Assembly (NCBI GenBank): GCA_037367405.1
Contig: JAZKJV010010526.1
Span: forward strand, 770,501 to 834,500
Length of the DNA: 64,000 nt
Reading direction: 5' to 3'
From: Ottelia alismoides
Lineage: Eukaryota; Streptophyta; Magnoliopsida; Alismatales; Hydrocharitaceae
In this document: positions 1 to 12,001 of the stretch, piece by piece
How the letters are laid out: each line of letters starts with the position of its first letter
Position numbering within the stretch: position 1 is the stretch's first letter
Translations under genes and position numbers: made by a program
Notes under the pieces: generated by a model
What the model saw: the letters and a program-made list of their open reading frames with translations, nothing else
The model's database searches: none
Told to the model about the DNA's origin: nothing

Positions 1-2764
1 ATGTCTAGGGGCTTCATGCACACAAAACAAATAAAAAAATGTCGGTGAAACACGAAAAACAACGACGAGGCCCCTAGGTGAACAGACACCCGAGCAATGG
101 ACGTCATGTGAAGAATAGTGTCCAAGCATTAATTATTTTAAATTATAAATGGTTGACTCTCTCTCCAATAAATAAATAAATGAAATTAAATTATATGCTG
201 AATATTTTCTCCTTGCTTCATTTGTCACCTCTCCATCTGGCCATAAGATGAACATCAGTCTCCACTGAGCTTGGTTGCACTGGTCTCCTGGGAAACGAAC
301 CACAATCATACGTGGGAACAGATGGCCGGATGAGCTTCACCTAGAAACGTCATGCATTGTTGTCCCGCGATACCCCTTTGCCGATTGACACTCAGGATCT
401 GATCTTTAGTAATGACCCATCGGAGCAAGGTGTGGACATATGAGATTAGGACTGGGATTATTCACTTCATTGGACGGGAACTGCTTCGGACAAAGAACTT
501 GGAAGAAGGTGCCCTTTCCTGAACTTCGCATCATGATTCCTCCTTCCTCCGGTGTCATCTGATGGATTTCCATAGCTCTACACCTTCGGGGGACTCTTCT
601 GCATCGATCGAGGAGCTCCAGAAGATACATTACCCAGGGATGGTGTCTTGGAACATCGGGGAAGAACAAGTACCTTGGGACCCTTGTCTAGGTACGATTG
701 AGCTCCAGAAGGAGTCCCTTCACCTTGGCACCTACACCAAGTAGTTCTCTGGCTCAGGGCGAATCGCCTCGACCTGTTGTGAAAATGAAATGCACACTAG
801 ATGGATGGAATGGTAATTCTCTGACGTATGGCAGATGAGGAATATCAATTCCTAGATCACAGGGGTGATCTGGTTGACTGGGGCATAGGAATCATCATAG
901 AAGCTAAAGAGGGATCTAAAGAGATGGAAAGGGGGCGGGGATACAATGAATCATAATGAGGACATGGCTGGAGCTCGAGAGCTTCGATGAGAAGATTAAA
1001 CCTAATCCTCCCTACTGGAGCTATTAAAGAGTGAAATAAAAGATGAAAATGAAAACCTACAAGCTACAACTAACTACTAATACTAAAGAACGCATCTCGT
1101 ACCTAAGAATGGCTTAGGGAGTAGAGGTCGCTGGAGGGCCATAGTGAATCACTTCGCCTTGCCCAAGAAGCTCCTCCAAAGATAGAGGATGCTCCTACTT
1201 TCACTAGGAGCACACTCACATGCTAATCAAGAAGCGAAGGAGGAATGGGGGTGCTTCTTTATAAACAGGGTGACTGTGACTTTTTGATCAAAGGCATGTG
1301 ATCAGATCGAGAAGATTTGATTAGATCGTTAGCCAAGGCGTGAATTAAGGATGTTTAGTCTCCATGAATCGTGCATGACACCTCGCTAGGTCATCATGAT
1401 CGCCAATGGAAAATTGCTCGAAAATCGTGAGTTTGACATTCTGGCGACTCGAGGAAGAGAGGGGGCTGTTGACCGGGGTCAATAGTCCCAGCTCTTGATT
1501 TGTCCAACTAGGACACTACAAGACAAAAAGCTCGAGTTTATTCGAAAATAATTAATTAAAAAATGTAATTAATTTATTATTTTTTGGGTATAAAATAAAA
1601 GATGTTTATTATTTTATTTATTATTTAATATGATTTATATTTTATTTTTTTGATGTTATTTATTATAATAATATTTAGGGGTGTATTTATAGGTATAGTC
1701 ATCTATGTTTTGTATATTTTATTTTTATTTTTATTTTCTTATTTCTAATTTTACTATTTTATTCTCTTATTCTATATATTAACAACTTATTCTTATGTAT
1801 ATAAATATCTTTTTTTTATTTTTATGACATAATTTGTATGCTTAAATAAATATGGCTATAAATTATATTGGTATAAGCATATGCATTACAACTATGTTTA
1901 TTATATACATATTTTATTTTTATATATTTATTAGCTTTTAATTTATCTTTTATTTTTAGATTAATATAAAGAATACTTACAATAGTATAAAATATAAAAG
2001 AATAAATAATGAAAGAATAAATTTAACTTTTATTTACAATATTATTATTTTATTTAGTTTTTTAATTGTTATTTTATTTTGGTTTGAATATGTAAAATTA
2101 TAAATAATATTAAAAAATATAAAAATAGAAAATAGTAAATAATACATGAAATGAATGTTTTATTTGGGTGTATAGTACAACAAGAGTTCAAAACCAAACT
2201 TTCACAAATAAATTCCAAAAATATGAAACCACCTTCACTTAATAACTTATATACAATTAAATGTGATTTTGAAGTTTTTATTTGAGAGATATGAGTCTGA
2301 GAAGTTTGGGTTTTGACCGTTTATTCTGTGTATAAAAAGTACATTGTATATTTTTTTTTGCATGAAATCAATTTTGTATTTTTCTATACATTGTTATCTA
2401 CAACTTTTATGTACGATGTTTCTTTATGTGAGGTATAATAAGTTCAAAATAAAATAGGTCCCAAAAATTAATAAAGGATGAATAAAAGAATAGTGTTTTT
2501 AGTGTATTATTGGCCCTTATCTCTCCCTACTTTATTCCTTGTTGACATAGTCATCAAGATATCTAGGTCTCGGGGTTTAGGGTCATAAAATAACTTTGGA
2601 ATTTTATTATTTTTTTCTTTATTCTATAATTTTGACATTAAAATAATATTTTATACAACAAAGAATGAATGTTAATTTGTGCAAATTAGCGGCATTTACA
2701 TGCATTAGGTAGGTTTTTTATGGCCAAAATGATAAAATAAAGATGATGACATGGAGATTCATCA
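1..2764 (-). mobile_element. Partial Athila-like gypsy LTR, reverse orientation (L0)
   Basis: Read on the minus strand, an LTR starts at 2764 with TGATGAATCTCC and runs toward position 1. It matches the LTR that starts at 10242 on the plus strand. Shared tracts include the start motif, the ACCTAG...TGATGACTA tract and the motif AAACCCAAACTTCTCAGAC. The match is clear from 2764 down to about 1450. Below that I assign the sequence to the same LTR only because the usual LTR length (over 3 kb) requires it. A TATA-like TTTATAAAG lies on the minus strand near 1256-1266, about 1.5 kb into the LTR, as in related elements here. No internal region or TSD partner is visible, so it may be a solo LTR or the edge of a larger element. 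Confidence 0.55.
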
Positions 2765-2789
2765 GTGTTGAACTTGTGTTGTTCACATA

Positions 2790-5005
2790 TCTGATCACCC
2801 TATTCCCTTTATTTTGCTACCTATACTCAAGGACATTCGACCCTCAGTATAGGGGAAGTAATATATAGTTTCCTTTCTTTGATTGCTCACTCACTTATCC
2901 CTGAGCTGTTGATATTATTTTCTATACTGAAGGATCTTTTACCTAAGTATAAGGGGGACAGTCGAGACGTTTATTTCGTACATTCTGTTCATCGATCTTC
3001 CCCTTTTGTATTGTCTTCTATACTCAGTATTACTTGATCCTAAGTATAAAGTGGATCACCGACTTCTATTTATTTTATTCTTTCCATCTTTTGAGTTGTT
3101 GTAGTATAGGATTCATTTAATTCTTATATATATAGCACGAGTTATGTCTTCCTTTGTCGCTCTTTCATCAATCTGAGGACATCGTTTGAGCTAAGTATAG
3201 GGGCGTGTCGTATATATTGTATAGATAGTTTAGCCGTAACTCGTACTTTGGGAGTAATAACATGTCTATTATTTATAAAGGTGGTATAAAAATGTTTGCA
3301 AAATGTGTGTAAAATTTTTATGTTTTGCAAAATTTTCTGTAAAAATGTTTGTAAAAACCTTTGTAATATTATTTGTGTACAAATGCTTGTGAAATGTTTG
3401 TAATTATTCTGTTTCTAAGATGTTTACAAGATATGTTGTGTACCTGATTATCTATATGGTATAAATGTTTGCAATAACCTTTTTGAAAATCTTTTTTTAA
3501 AATGATTTTAAAATAGTTTGAAAAAATGGTTTTGAAAAAGGTTTTGAAAATATTTTGGAAAAAAATTTGGTAAAATATTTTGTCACATGGGTAATAAATT
3601 ATGGGTATACCAAGTAACTGTATATATGTGTTGCAGATTCTTTGTTAATAAAACTCATATTTATTTGTAAACTTGTATATAAACTCTTGTGTATAAAATC
3701 CCTTACAAAATTCTTGTAGATAAAATCCACTTGTACAAATTGTATATTAAACTTGTAAATAAAACCCTAGTGGCTATGAACATATTCTTGTAAATATTTT
3801 TGTAAAAGCTACTTTCTTTCCTTTCTCACTAAAAATATCATAAAATTTTGCAAAAATATTTGAAAAACATGTCAAAAAGACTGTTGTCCTTCCTTTTCTC
3901 TTCAAATATTTTGTAATTTTTTTTCATTCATGTGCGCATGCATTTTTCATAATAGTCTTGACATTTATAGTAATCTAGAATAAAATAAAAGAATGGAGCT
4001 TGGTTAAGACCTTAATCCACTTAATTATAGAGGAACCTTATATGAATTGGAGTTGAGACTTTTCAGGTCAAAGCGATTTAATTCATTGAGTCTATAAGAC
4101 TATGTTTACATGTTATCTTGATTGGTCAAGTAGAACACTTGACAACAGAAGCATCGTTCTTCTAGATAGTGGCTTTAACTTGGACAAGAACTCTACATGT
4201 AGCTCCTCATGGATGATGTGGTGAGGGGGCAAAAACCTTTGACTTGGGGTAACATGTAGGTGTGTAACAACTAGTGAAGCCATCCGTCTTCCTCTAAGGA
4301 AGGAAGTACATCTCAACCTGGTCTAGTAGCATTGCGGTGTAACGAAAGGATGCCGTGGGGTTTCAAAAGAGGGATAGTCTATAGACTCAAGAAGAAAAAC
4401 TCCTTATGTACATGTTGCATCTTGTAGATATATTATATATATATATATGTCATTAAAAAATGCAAAAACTCCAAAAAAGGGGATAGGCCTAATTGAAAAT
4501 AAAATGCATGCGGAGTGTATATAGTTGAATAAGCAAAGCTTATATGATACATTTTCTCATCTCAGGGAAGCTTGCAGCTGGAGACTTGGCTACACTAGGC
4601 AAGCTCCAAAGGATACATGGCTACACTGACCACGATCCACTATCTTCTTTCTCCTTTTCTTGAGCTGGTTACACTTGAACTTAGAAGGGAATACCTCGCT
4701 CCTCGAGGAAAGAGTTGCTAGACCATGGGACTAGAGTTACCTATAGCATACACAGTACAAGTAAAGATTCATAGTCGTAAAAGTTCACCTACGTAGACTT
4801 GTTCTGACTTAGTTGTTGAGGCGACTTGAATAGGAGTCTTGTGGAACTTAGAGTCTGTTAGGTTTTAAGTCCATTTCCCAATAAGAGATGTTTAATAATC
4901 AATACTATTCTAAATTTCTTTTTTATTTATTTTCTTTATTTCTTTTTCACTTCTTTTACAAATAAGTGTTTGCTAGGGGACTAGCAAAGGAAAAGTAAAG
5001 GTGAA
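2790..5005 (+). mobile_element. 3' untranslated remnant of Athila-like element G1
   Basis: This non-coding stretch lines up in order with the 3' part of element E5 (46590-48154). It has PPT-like repeats at 2821-3203. It then has a block with TATGTCTTC, TCTGAGGACA and GCTAAGTATA (3137-3203, compare 46785-46848), and a block with two copies of GGCTACACT (4580-4640, compare 47659-47718). It ends in a purine-rich run (4984-5005) directly before an LTR start. The 5' part of the element is missing, cut off where L0 begins. Between 3240 and 3950 the sequence is AT-rich with many TTTGTAAA-type words and no ORF that resembles a known domain. Confidence 0.65.
2821..3203 (+). repeat. Repeated hairpin/polypurine modules, G1
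   Basis: There are four degenerate copies of CTAAGTATAGGGG: at 2852-2865, 2943-2956, 3030-3043 and 3191-3203. The first three are preceded by an imperfectly complementary CTATACT... arm (from 2821, 2922 and 3019), so each could form a small stem whose 3' arm runs into the G-rich tail. The same arrangement is sharper in E5 at 46597-46848. Confidence 0.7.
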
Positions 5006-5280
5006 TGATGAATCGAAGATTCTCATCATTAATTCTTTTATTTTAGCAAAATTCCATATGCAAAATATCTGTAATATGTATCAAATACAATAATTGTCAC
5101 CGTGCATGCATTTGTTAATATTGTGTAATTAACAATATTTTTGACTAAATAAAAGAATAAAGAAGAAAAGAAAAAGGCATAAAATAAGGATATATTTATG
5201 CAATAAATGTAGACTGACCTGAACCCTAAGAGAAGGCCAAATATTGACCTGGTTGACAAGAATAAAGAAGGGACAGATAG

Positions 5281-5731
5281 GGTCCTCATCTTGTACAACA
5301 ACAACAACAACAGAGCCTTTTCCCACGATTAAGTAGGGTTGGATACATGGATTCTTCGCCTCCATTTAGATCTATCTTGGGTCAATCCCGGGCTTATATC
5401 CACAAAAAAAAGATCCCTTCGTATGGTCTCTTTCCAACACTTCTTGGGACGTCCTCACCCTCTCTTAGCCAGCTCAACATCCCAACACTCGCATCTCCTA
5501 ACTGGTGCATCAGCTGATTTTCTTTGCAAATGAACAAACCATCTTAAGAGGTTTTCTCGCATCTTATCCTCGATTATAGCAAAACCAACTTTCTTTCTGA
5601 TTGCATTACTCCAAATCTGATCTTTACGTGTGTGTGTGTGTGTCCACACATCCTCCTCAGCATTTTCATTTCTGCTACAACCTTTTCTACACATGTATAT
5701 GGTTCACAAGCCAAGGTCCTCATCTTGTACA
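5281..5731. repeat. 17-bp target-site duplication pair of the LINE
   Basis: GGTCCTCATCTTGTACA occurs at 5281-5297 and again at 5715-5731, exact in both places, just outside the LINE body. Confidence 0.85.
5298..5714 (-). mobile_element. 5'-truncated LINE (non-LTR retrotransposon) fragment
   Basis: On the minus strand, 5694 to 5455 encodes the C-terminal end of a LINE-type reverse transcriptase protein, including EDKMRENLLRWF and DAPVRRCE, which resemble the conserved RWFGHVQRR..DAPVRR tail of plant LINEs. A short 3' region and a TTG-repeat tail follow (5298-5312 as CAA repeats on the plus strand). A 17-bp direct repeat GGTCCTCATCTTGTACA flanks the insert (5281-5297 and 5715-5731), which is a long TSD typical of target-primed reverse transcription. 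The 5' part of the LINE is absent and the fragment cannot be functional. It lies inside the G1 LTR, so it arrived later. Confidence 0.85.
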
Positions 5732-8700
5732 TATTCAAAAAAATATTATTCATGTATGTATATATATTATATACCTTATCTCTAAATAAAATAATCTCAA
5801 AAGAAGTAAATTTAAATTACTTAGAATTTTGTAAATAAAAAGTAAATAAAAATAAGTAGAAGGTGTACAAATGAACACCACTCATACTTGTATAAAACTA
5901 TTTATTTCTTTTGTAAATAATTTGTATATATTTTATATTATGACACTTGCACATAGTCCTAATAAATTTATAAAATTAAAATAAATTTCATCAAACACAA
6001 AAAAATTAAAAATAAAAACATCTTCTCATTGTGCAAAGTACCATGCATATATATAACACCTATTTATTTAATACCAATAAATATTTTGTAAAAATCAAAT
6101 AACAGAACTTTATATTTCTTAAATTATTTTGTAAATAAATAAAATTTAAACTTATTATATTATTGTAAAAATAAAATAAAAATCTATGTAAAAAATATAT
6201 GTATATTATACATGTACATAATAATATATATGTATATACCTTAATATATTTAATATTAAAAATAATTAAAAATCATTGAAAAATAGCTTATAAAATAGCT
6301 ATCATTTTTTATGTTTATAACTTTTTTATATCGAATTATTTACCATTTTAAATATAATATTCTTTGATTTTGTATATTCCTAAATTCTGAGTGGTCGACC
6401 TGGGTTAGTTGACCCAGGTCAATCTTTCCTCTCAACCGGGTCAGACCTGATTTCCCCTTACCGAAGCAGTTTTCTCGACTTTTTCCAACCAGATTCAGGC
6501 TACTCCTGACCATGAATTATCGACCGGATTCTTCTCTGCAGATCCGTGATTCCTGCATATCCCTGGATAGGTCCGAGTTGCCCTAGGGTTTTGTGCATTC
6601 CTCCAATCTTTCTGGAACCTCTAGGACGGTATAGATGATCGTCTCCCACCTCTAGTGGAGAACATCTCATTTCTCATAGTTATTTATCTCCACCTTTTTC
6701 TCTAGGGTAGTGACAGGCCTCCGGACAACCATCTCGGAGCTTTATTTGGTGTCGGGTTGCACGACACTCGCTTCATGGCTGAAGCTCCACCTTGAGAAGC
6801 CTCCTTCGCCTTCCACATGGGAGTTGAAGCTATAACCCCACCTCCGCCTTCTCCTGATGTTGCTGATTACATCAAATCACTTAGGTAGTCCCTTTTCCTT
6901 TACATTTTTGCTCCTTCATTGGATTCCATTTCACCAACATCTTTACTCCGACCATCGAGTCAGATCTCCCATTCGATCATCAAGCCACTTAGATCGTACC
7001 ATCAGTCCATCCTCCATCTTCCAAGCACCCTGACCCTGCTACATCATGCTTTCTAGAGCGAGATTGGGATTGATCTCCCTCTTCCTGGTCTATCGGAGAT
7101 CGAACACACTACGCCACCACTTTTTTGCTCTTCCCGACCGTGTAACCCCAACCCGAGCTACTTCTCCAAGTCGCGCACTCCCTTATAGGTACAGGTGCAT
7201 GAGAGAGGCTCATTTTGACCCCAAGTCCCACTAGTGGAGCACCTCTAGGTGTCCCCACTTCAAAATTGTCATCGAGCACTGCTCCATCCCATTTGAGCCA
7301 TCTACCCAATGTGGAACCACAACAGGAAGGTGTTGGTCCTTCTAGTTAGATCTGAGTGTTGCAACACGAGATACTCACGATCGATGCTCAGGATCCACCA
7401 CCATATTCATGTTCTTCCAGCATCATCCCCTATCATCCGATGGGCAGCCAGAATCCCAGATTTGATCTGAGCCATCCATTCATGCCCAATCTCAACGGTC
7501 AGATCAGATCTTGGGTCTATCCAAGCTGCACGTCAGCGCCAGTCGTATAGACCATTAGATCAATACTAGTGCATCCGATCTGACCGCACATCTTTAACGT
7601 CCCCTAAATCATTAGATCCCTTTGTAGAGGAGCATTAGAGTCATCACAACCTCACGTGCTCACCATGTGCTTGCGTGGGTATATTTCACATTCTACCTCG
7701 CTTTTATTCTATTCATCTTTAGTCCAATAAATGTAATATGTAGTTAACACCTTTTGCGGTAAGGACCTCAGACTTTTCATATTTGCATTTTAGTCCAACC
7801 GAGTCTAATTTGCGTGTATCTTAATGTGTTTATCTCGTGTATTTGCATTTTCTATCCATAGTTCTTCACTAGTTAATGAAATAGTTGAAGTTTTTATTAT
7901 TTATAGCTAAACCACTATGAGTGACTATCACATTTTGTGCGAGCTTTTGTTTGGATAATTTGCATTACGACCCTTGCATTCATAGTACTTGTTATTCTTT
8001 GGCACCCATAATAAGAAATATTTGGAAATAGGTCCTTAATTATTCCATTTTTTGTATTTTATTAATTGCAATAAATAGTTAATTTGGCCCTAAAACTTCC
8101 ACAAAAATCAATATTAGTTATTGCTAGTGTCTAATTTAGGTGGTAATTTTTATGTGCCAAATTTCTTTTATTTCTGTTATTAAAAATTCAAAAACAACTA
8201 AAATGTTCCTATTTGCCTTACTAGATTCATAAAAATTGGAAAAATGTTTCAAAAATTACAAAACAACTAATGTAGTTGTATTTTGTCATATTTTATCTCA
8301 TATATAATTTTGGCTAGAAAATATTTTCTAAAACCTCAAAAATTCGCAAAACATTAAAAAAACTTATAAAATACATATAAAAACAACAGAAAATAAAAAA
8401 AATTTCATTTTCACTCTCTATTTATAGATATTTCCTTATAGTTTCTAAAAAAAGTAATGCTGGGAGTTTTGAATACTTCTTCTAGTTTTAGTCTTAAAAT
8501 TACCATTGGTTGTGCATTATCTGCATGCTTTACTAATTTTTTATTTTTAGAAAATTCCAATAACATTTGAAAAATTTTCCAAAAATCTTGATAGAAAGTG
8601 CAGAACCTATAAAACCCAAAAAAATTTTTACTTAAATTTTTATGCCTTTTCTACCATATCTGAAAAATTAAAAAAGAAGTGTTTGGTTGCTTTTTGTCCT

Positions 8701-8978
8701 ATGTTTTTATTTACCTTATATTTTCATAGTTAAAAATTTGCAAAACTAAAAACCACTAAAAATTAAAATAAAAATCTTTTTGTTCTTTGAGTCGACTGCC
8801 TAGTTTAATAATTGTGCTCCTTGAGTTCGACCCTGGTCACTATACTGGTTTAATAAAATAGCTATACCATGTACTCAATCTTCTTAATTTGTTTAGTGGT
8901 TAAATAATTTTCTGGATTGTCGGGAGTTTGATTTGGGCCACAACGACATTGTTATTAATCAACTTAACCAGAGTCAGA

Positions 8979-10241
8979 TGTGTGCCTCATCAGGGTTCAA
9001 AGAGAAAACACCTATCACAAAATTTGCGTAGGTGCATGGGACTTGATCTTTGAACCTGAATCTAGATCCATACAAATACAATACAAAATTGGGTTCACCA
9101 ACTCGACACAATGTGAAGCCATAAGGGATCAACTATTTTTACCTTTTCATTTTCGGAGTTGTTATTTCAGGCATATCTTTTTACAAGACTTAGTTGCTAA
9201 CCATATAGGAGCGAGGATACTTCGAGAAAAGTATCTCGTACTTGTCCTCCTCCTTTGAAACCTATAGCCTGCATGTATTGAGGTCCTTGTAACCTTTCCT
9301 GTATTCCTACCCTGCAAAAGAATAAGAGGGAGGAATTCGATATGCAAAACCACTACTTCAGACCTCGCTTGCAATGGAATCACTCGTGAGTGTGCAAGGA
9401 CCTACTTAAATGCAAACCGATGAGACAGACCCACCCGTAAGGGTGTGGCCTAAGCTTGGTTTTTAGGACCAAGCCAATATTGCACACAGGGTAAGAACAC
9501 CATCAATGATAGGGCCGGACTCAGTCATGTATGATAGAAGCACCAATACATCCGAAATCCAGTTAATACACAAGGCAGTTATAGACTGGATTTTAGCTCT
9601 AATCCTTAGCAGGTTGTGCCTCACTCACGGGAGGGGTTTCACTCCCCTCCTCAGGTACCTGAAAGCAATGAGGCTTTTATGGACCCAAAGTGATGAAGTC
9701 CGTTATAGATTTTAATTAAGGTCAAAGTTTATTCGTAGTCCCCTTATTTTAGATTTGGCTTTTCACTTTTTTTTGGATATTTTGCATATAAACACCTAAC
9801 GATTTTGTAGATTTTCATTTAAGTCCTAGATACTCAAAAGTAGAGGGAGATAGAGAAAAAGTTGTGCAAGTCGATTAGATGATGGAAGTATCATCATTTA
9901 ATCTAATGATGCATGCAGAGTTAGAGGACTTACAGTGCTTCACAACTCTCTACATGTGGTTTGCAAAATAGAATTTTTAAATCGCCACATGGTAGTGTGC
10001 AAACGACAAAATTGTCCTAAACAGTAGCTGATATTAGTCGTGGAGAACCATATGCCAACTATTCAGAAATGAACCCGAGAATCTTGTCTTTGAGACATCT
10101 CAGTGCTTGCCATAACGAGTACTGCAAACTTTGTATGATGGATCTCTCGGCACGTGGGTTCAAGTCCAAGTCATTTACAATTATTAATTATACTAGATCC
10201 AAACGTAAGAGACTATAGGTACATAATTCTTGTTATGTCTT
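8979..10241 (+). other. Unassigned stretch between two gypsy LTRs
   Basis: TGTGCCTCATCAGGG (8981-8995) weakly resembles the tRNA-Asp-type primer sites at 42005 and 52810, so the start may be an internal leader next to the G1 LTR. The block at 9089-9715 is repeated inverted at 54070-54680. From 9720 to 10241 I see no gene and no match elsewhere in the window. The stretch ends where the G2 LTR begins. One reading is a tandem LTR-internal-LTR arrangement made by unequal exchange. Another is unrelated filler. Confidence 0.4.
9089..9715 (+). repeat. Unrecognised repeat block, copy 1 (inverted match at 54070-54680)
   Basis: The plus strand here matches the minus strand of 54070-54680 over roughly 600 bp with gaps. 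Shared tracts include ACTTGTCCTCCTCCTTTG, AAACCACTACTTC and CATGTATGATAGAAG. Near 9527-9587 the reading frame gives MYDRSTNTSE...IHKAV, and the other copy gives MYDRSANTSE...IHQAV, so some protein-level similarity survives. I do not recognise the product. The first frame opens at 9506 and runs to 9715 (69 codons). It could be part of a retrotransposon's extra ORF or an independent repeat. Confidence 0.6.
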
Positions 10242-12001
10242 TGATGAATCTCCATTTCACCACCTTTATTCTATCATTTTGGACTTAAAAACCCTAGCTA
10301 AATGCATGAAAATAGCATTATTTTGTATAAATTAACCTTCATAATTTATTCCAAATAAAATATAGTTTTTAATGCTAAAACTATAGAATAAAGAAAGAAA
10401 AAACACAAAATGCCAAATGTATTTTACAACCCTATACCTCGTGACCTAGGTATCGTGATGACTAGAGTAGGGGGGAGATAAGGGTTAAGAAATAATAAAA
10501 CCCTAATTTATATGCATCAATAAGACCTATTTGGGAACAATTTTGTTCTATATTTTTTATACATCAAATAAAGAACTTTTAGGAATTGTAGATAATAATA
10601 TATAAAAAATACAAAATTGAGTTTACATAAAATAATACACAATTTACATTTTATACTCTAAAAAAAGCCAAAACCCAAACTTCTCAGACCCATATCATCT
10701 CCATATGAACTAAAAATGTATCAAAATCACTTTAATTATATATAACATTTAGTAAGCTATTTTAATGAAGATGGTTTTATTTAATTCGGAGTTAAGATGT
10801 AAAAGTTAGGTTTTAGACCCTTATTGTTTAGTTTACCTGAATAAAATATACATTTATTTATTATTTATTATTTTTTTAAATTGATATTTTTATATTTTTA
10901 TCATATGTAATTAATATTTATAGTATATGTACATATTTTGAATAGAATAAAACCATAAATAACACATAAAACTAAAATAGTCTATATAAATACATAAATA
11001 AAATATGTATATTTACACACATATATTATATACTTATAATTATTTAAAGGTATACAAAATATATAAAAAATAAATAAAAAATATATTGATGTATAATATA
11101 TATATATGTATTATGAAAATAAAACAATAAAATCAAAAAATAAAAATAAAAACAAAATACTTAAAACACATGTAAATATACCTATAAATGATCCTTATAA
11201 ACTAACTTGTAATATAAGTGCCCATAAAAATAAATAAAAATCACATTAAAATATGAAATTAAATACTAAACAAAATTTATGTTTTATAAAAAATTCAAAT
11301 ATTGTTTGTCTTGTAGTGGCTTACTAATTTATTTCGAATTATTTTTTAATTTCAAATATTGTTGTCTTGTAGTGGTAGGTGTACCAACCACGTCACAACA
11401 CAATTGACCCTAGGTCAATTGTCCTTTTTCCAACCTAGCCCTATCAGAACTGCCTTTGACCCTGATTTCCTAAATTTTTCATGCCCGACTCTTTCAGTCA
11501 TTCTGCTTGATTCCTTCTACAAATGTCTTCCTTGATCACTACTTCTGCAGGCATGCATCTCTCATTTGTTTATGCGTTGAGGCGTAAGCTCTTGTCGGTT
11601 AAAGGTCCCTGAATATATAGAATCGCCTCTGCCTCATTTCTAATTCAATCCCTCTTCTGTAGTTATTCGCTCGAACCAAAACACTAGATACAACATTGGT
11701 GATAGCAATGTTCTCAAGGGCACTTCCTCGTCGTGATTCGGTGTCGAATTGAGGTGGTTCTCTACTCATCGCCACGCTGTACATGAGCTCCACTCTGGTT
11801 GAACCTCATCTGGTAAGCTTGTATTTCCTTATCTTTACTTGTTCCTTAGGTTAGCAGTAGTCTAGATTTTTCTTTTGTTCATTTTAATTCCATTCGATTT
11901 AGAGTAAAATTAATCATCTTTATACGACGAATTTCTTATTCTATAGCGTATTTTGACAGTCCCAACTAGTTTTCTTCCTCACTACCACTTCCATCATCTT
12001 T
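10242..12001 (+). mobile_element. G2 gypsy element, 5' LTR piece 1 of 3
   Basis: The LTR starts with TGATGAATCTCC at 10242 and is the reverse-oriented match of L0. It contains the AT-rich section (10500-11340) and a GTCAATTG-rich section (11400-11560). A TATA-like ATATATAGAA lies near 11610, about 1.37 kb from the LTR start, as in E5 (about 1.45 kb). It is interrupted at about 12002 by the reversed copia LTR of C1 and resumes at 35737. Rejoined with the other two pieces it is about 3.75 kb, ending just before a primer site at 52810. Confidence 0.65.

Larger units (their letters stand above)
5006..8978 (+). mobile_element. Athila-like gypsy LTR of G1 (contains a LINE insert)
   Basis: The LTR starts with TGATGAATCG after a purine-rich tract. 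It includes an AT-rich section (5730-6370), then a CT-rich section with GTTGACCCAGGTCAA (about 6390-6600, similar to 11400-11560 in the G2 LTR). A GC-richer part follows (6600-7700), then an AT-rich U5-like part (7700-8978). The right end is set by similarity to the U5 ends of E5 and G2, with GAGTTCGACCCTGG near 8820 as the clearest shared tract. Without the LINE and its TSD it is about 3.5 kb, near the other gypsy LTRs here. The exact right end is uncertain by tens of bases. Confidence 0.6.

Noticed and set aside
406..744. Overlapping frames at 406-669 minus and 562-744 plus
   Set aside because: No recognisable protein, overlap on opposite strands, and location in the probable continuation of an LTR.
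5625..5645. GT microsatellite inside the LINE region, and similar TA or CT runs (4432-4448, 18585-18602, 16336-16352, 62398-62422)
   Set aside because: These are ordinary simple repeats. The CT runs are part of the copia LTR.
10120..10185. GGTTCAAGTCC resembling a tRNA B box
   Set aside because: No A box, acceptor pairing or tRNA-like fold is visible around it, and no repeat of it was seen that would suggest a SINE.
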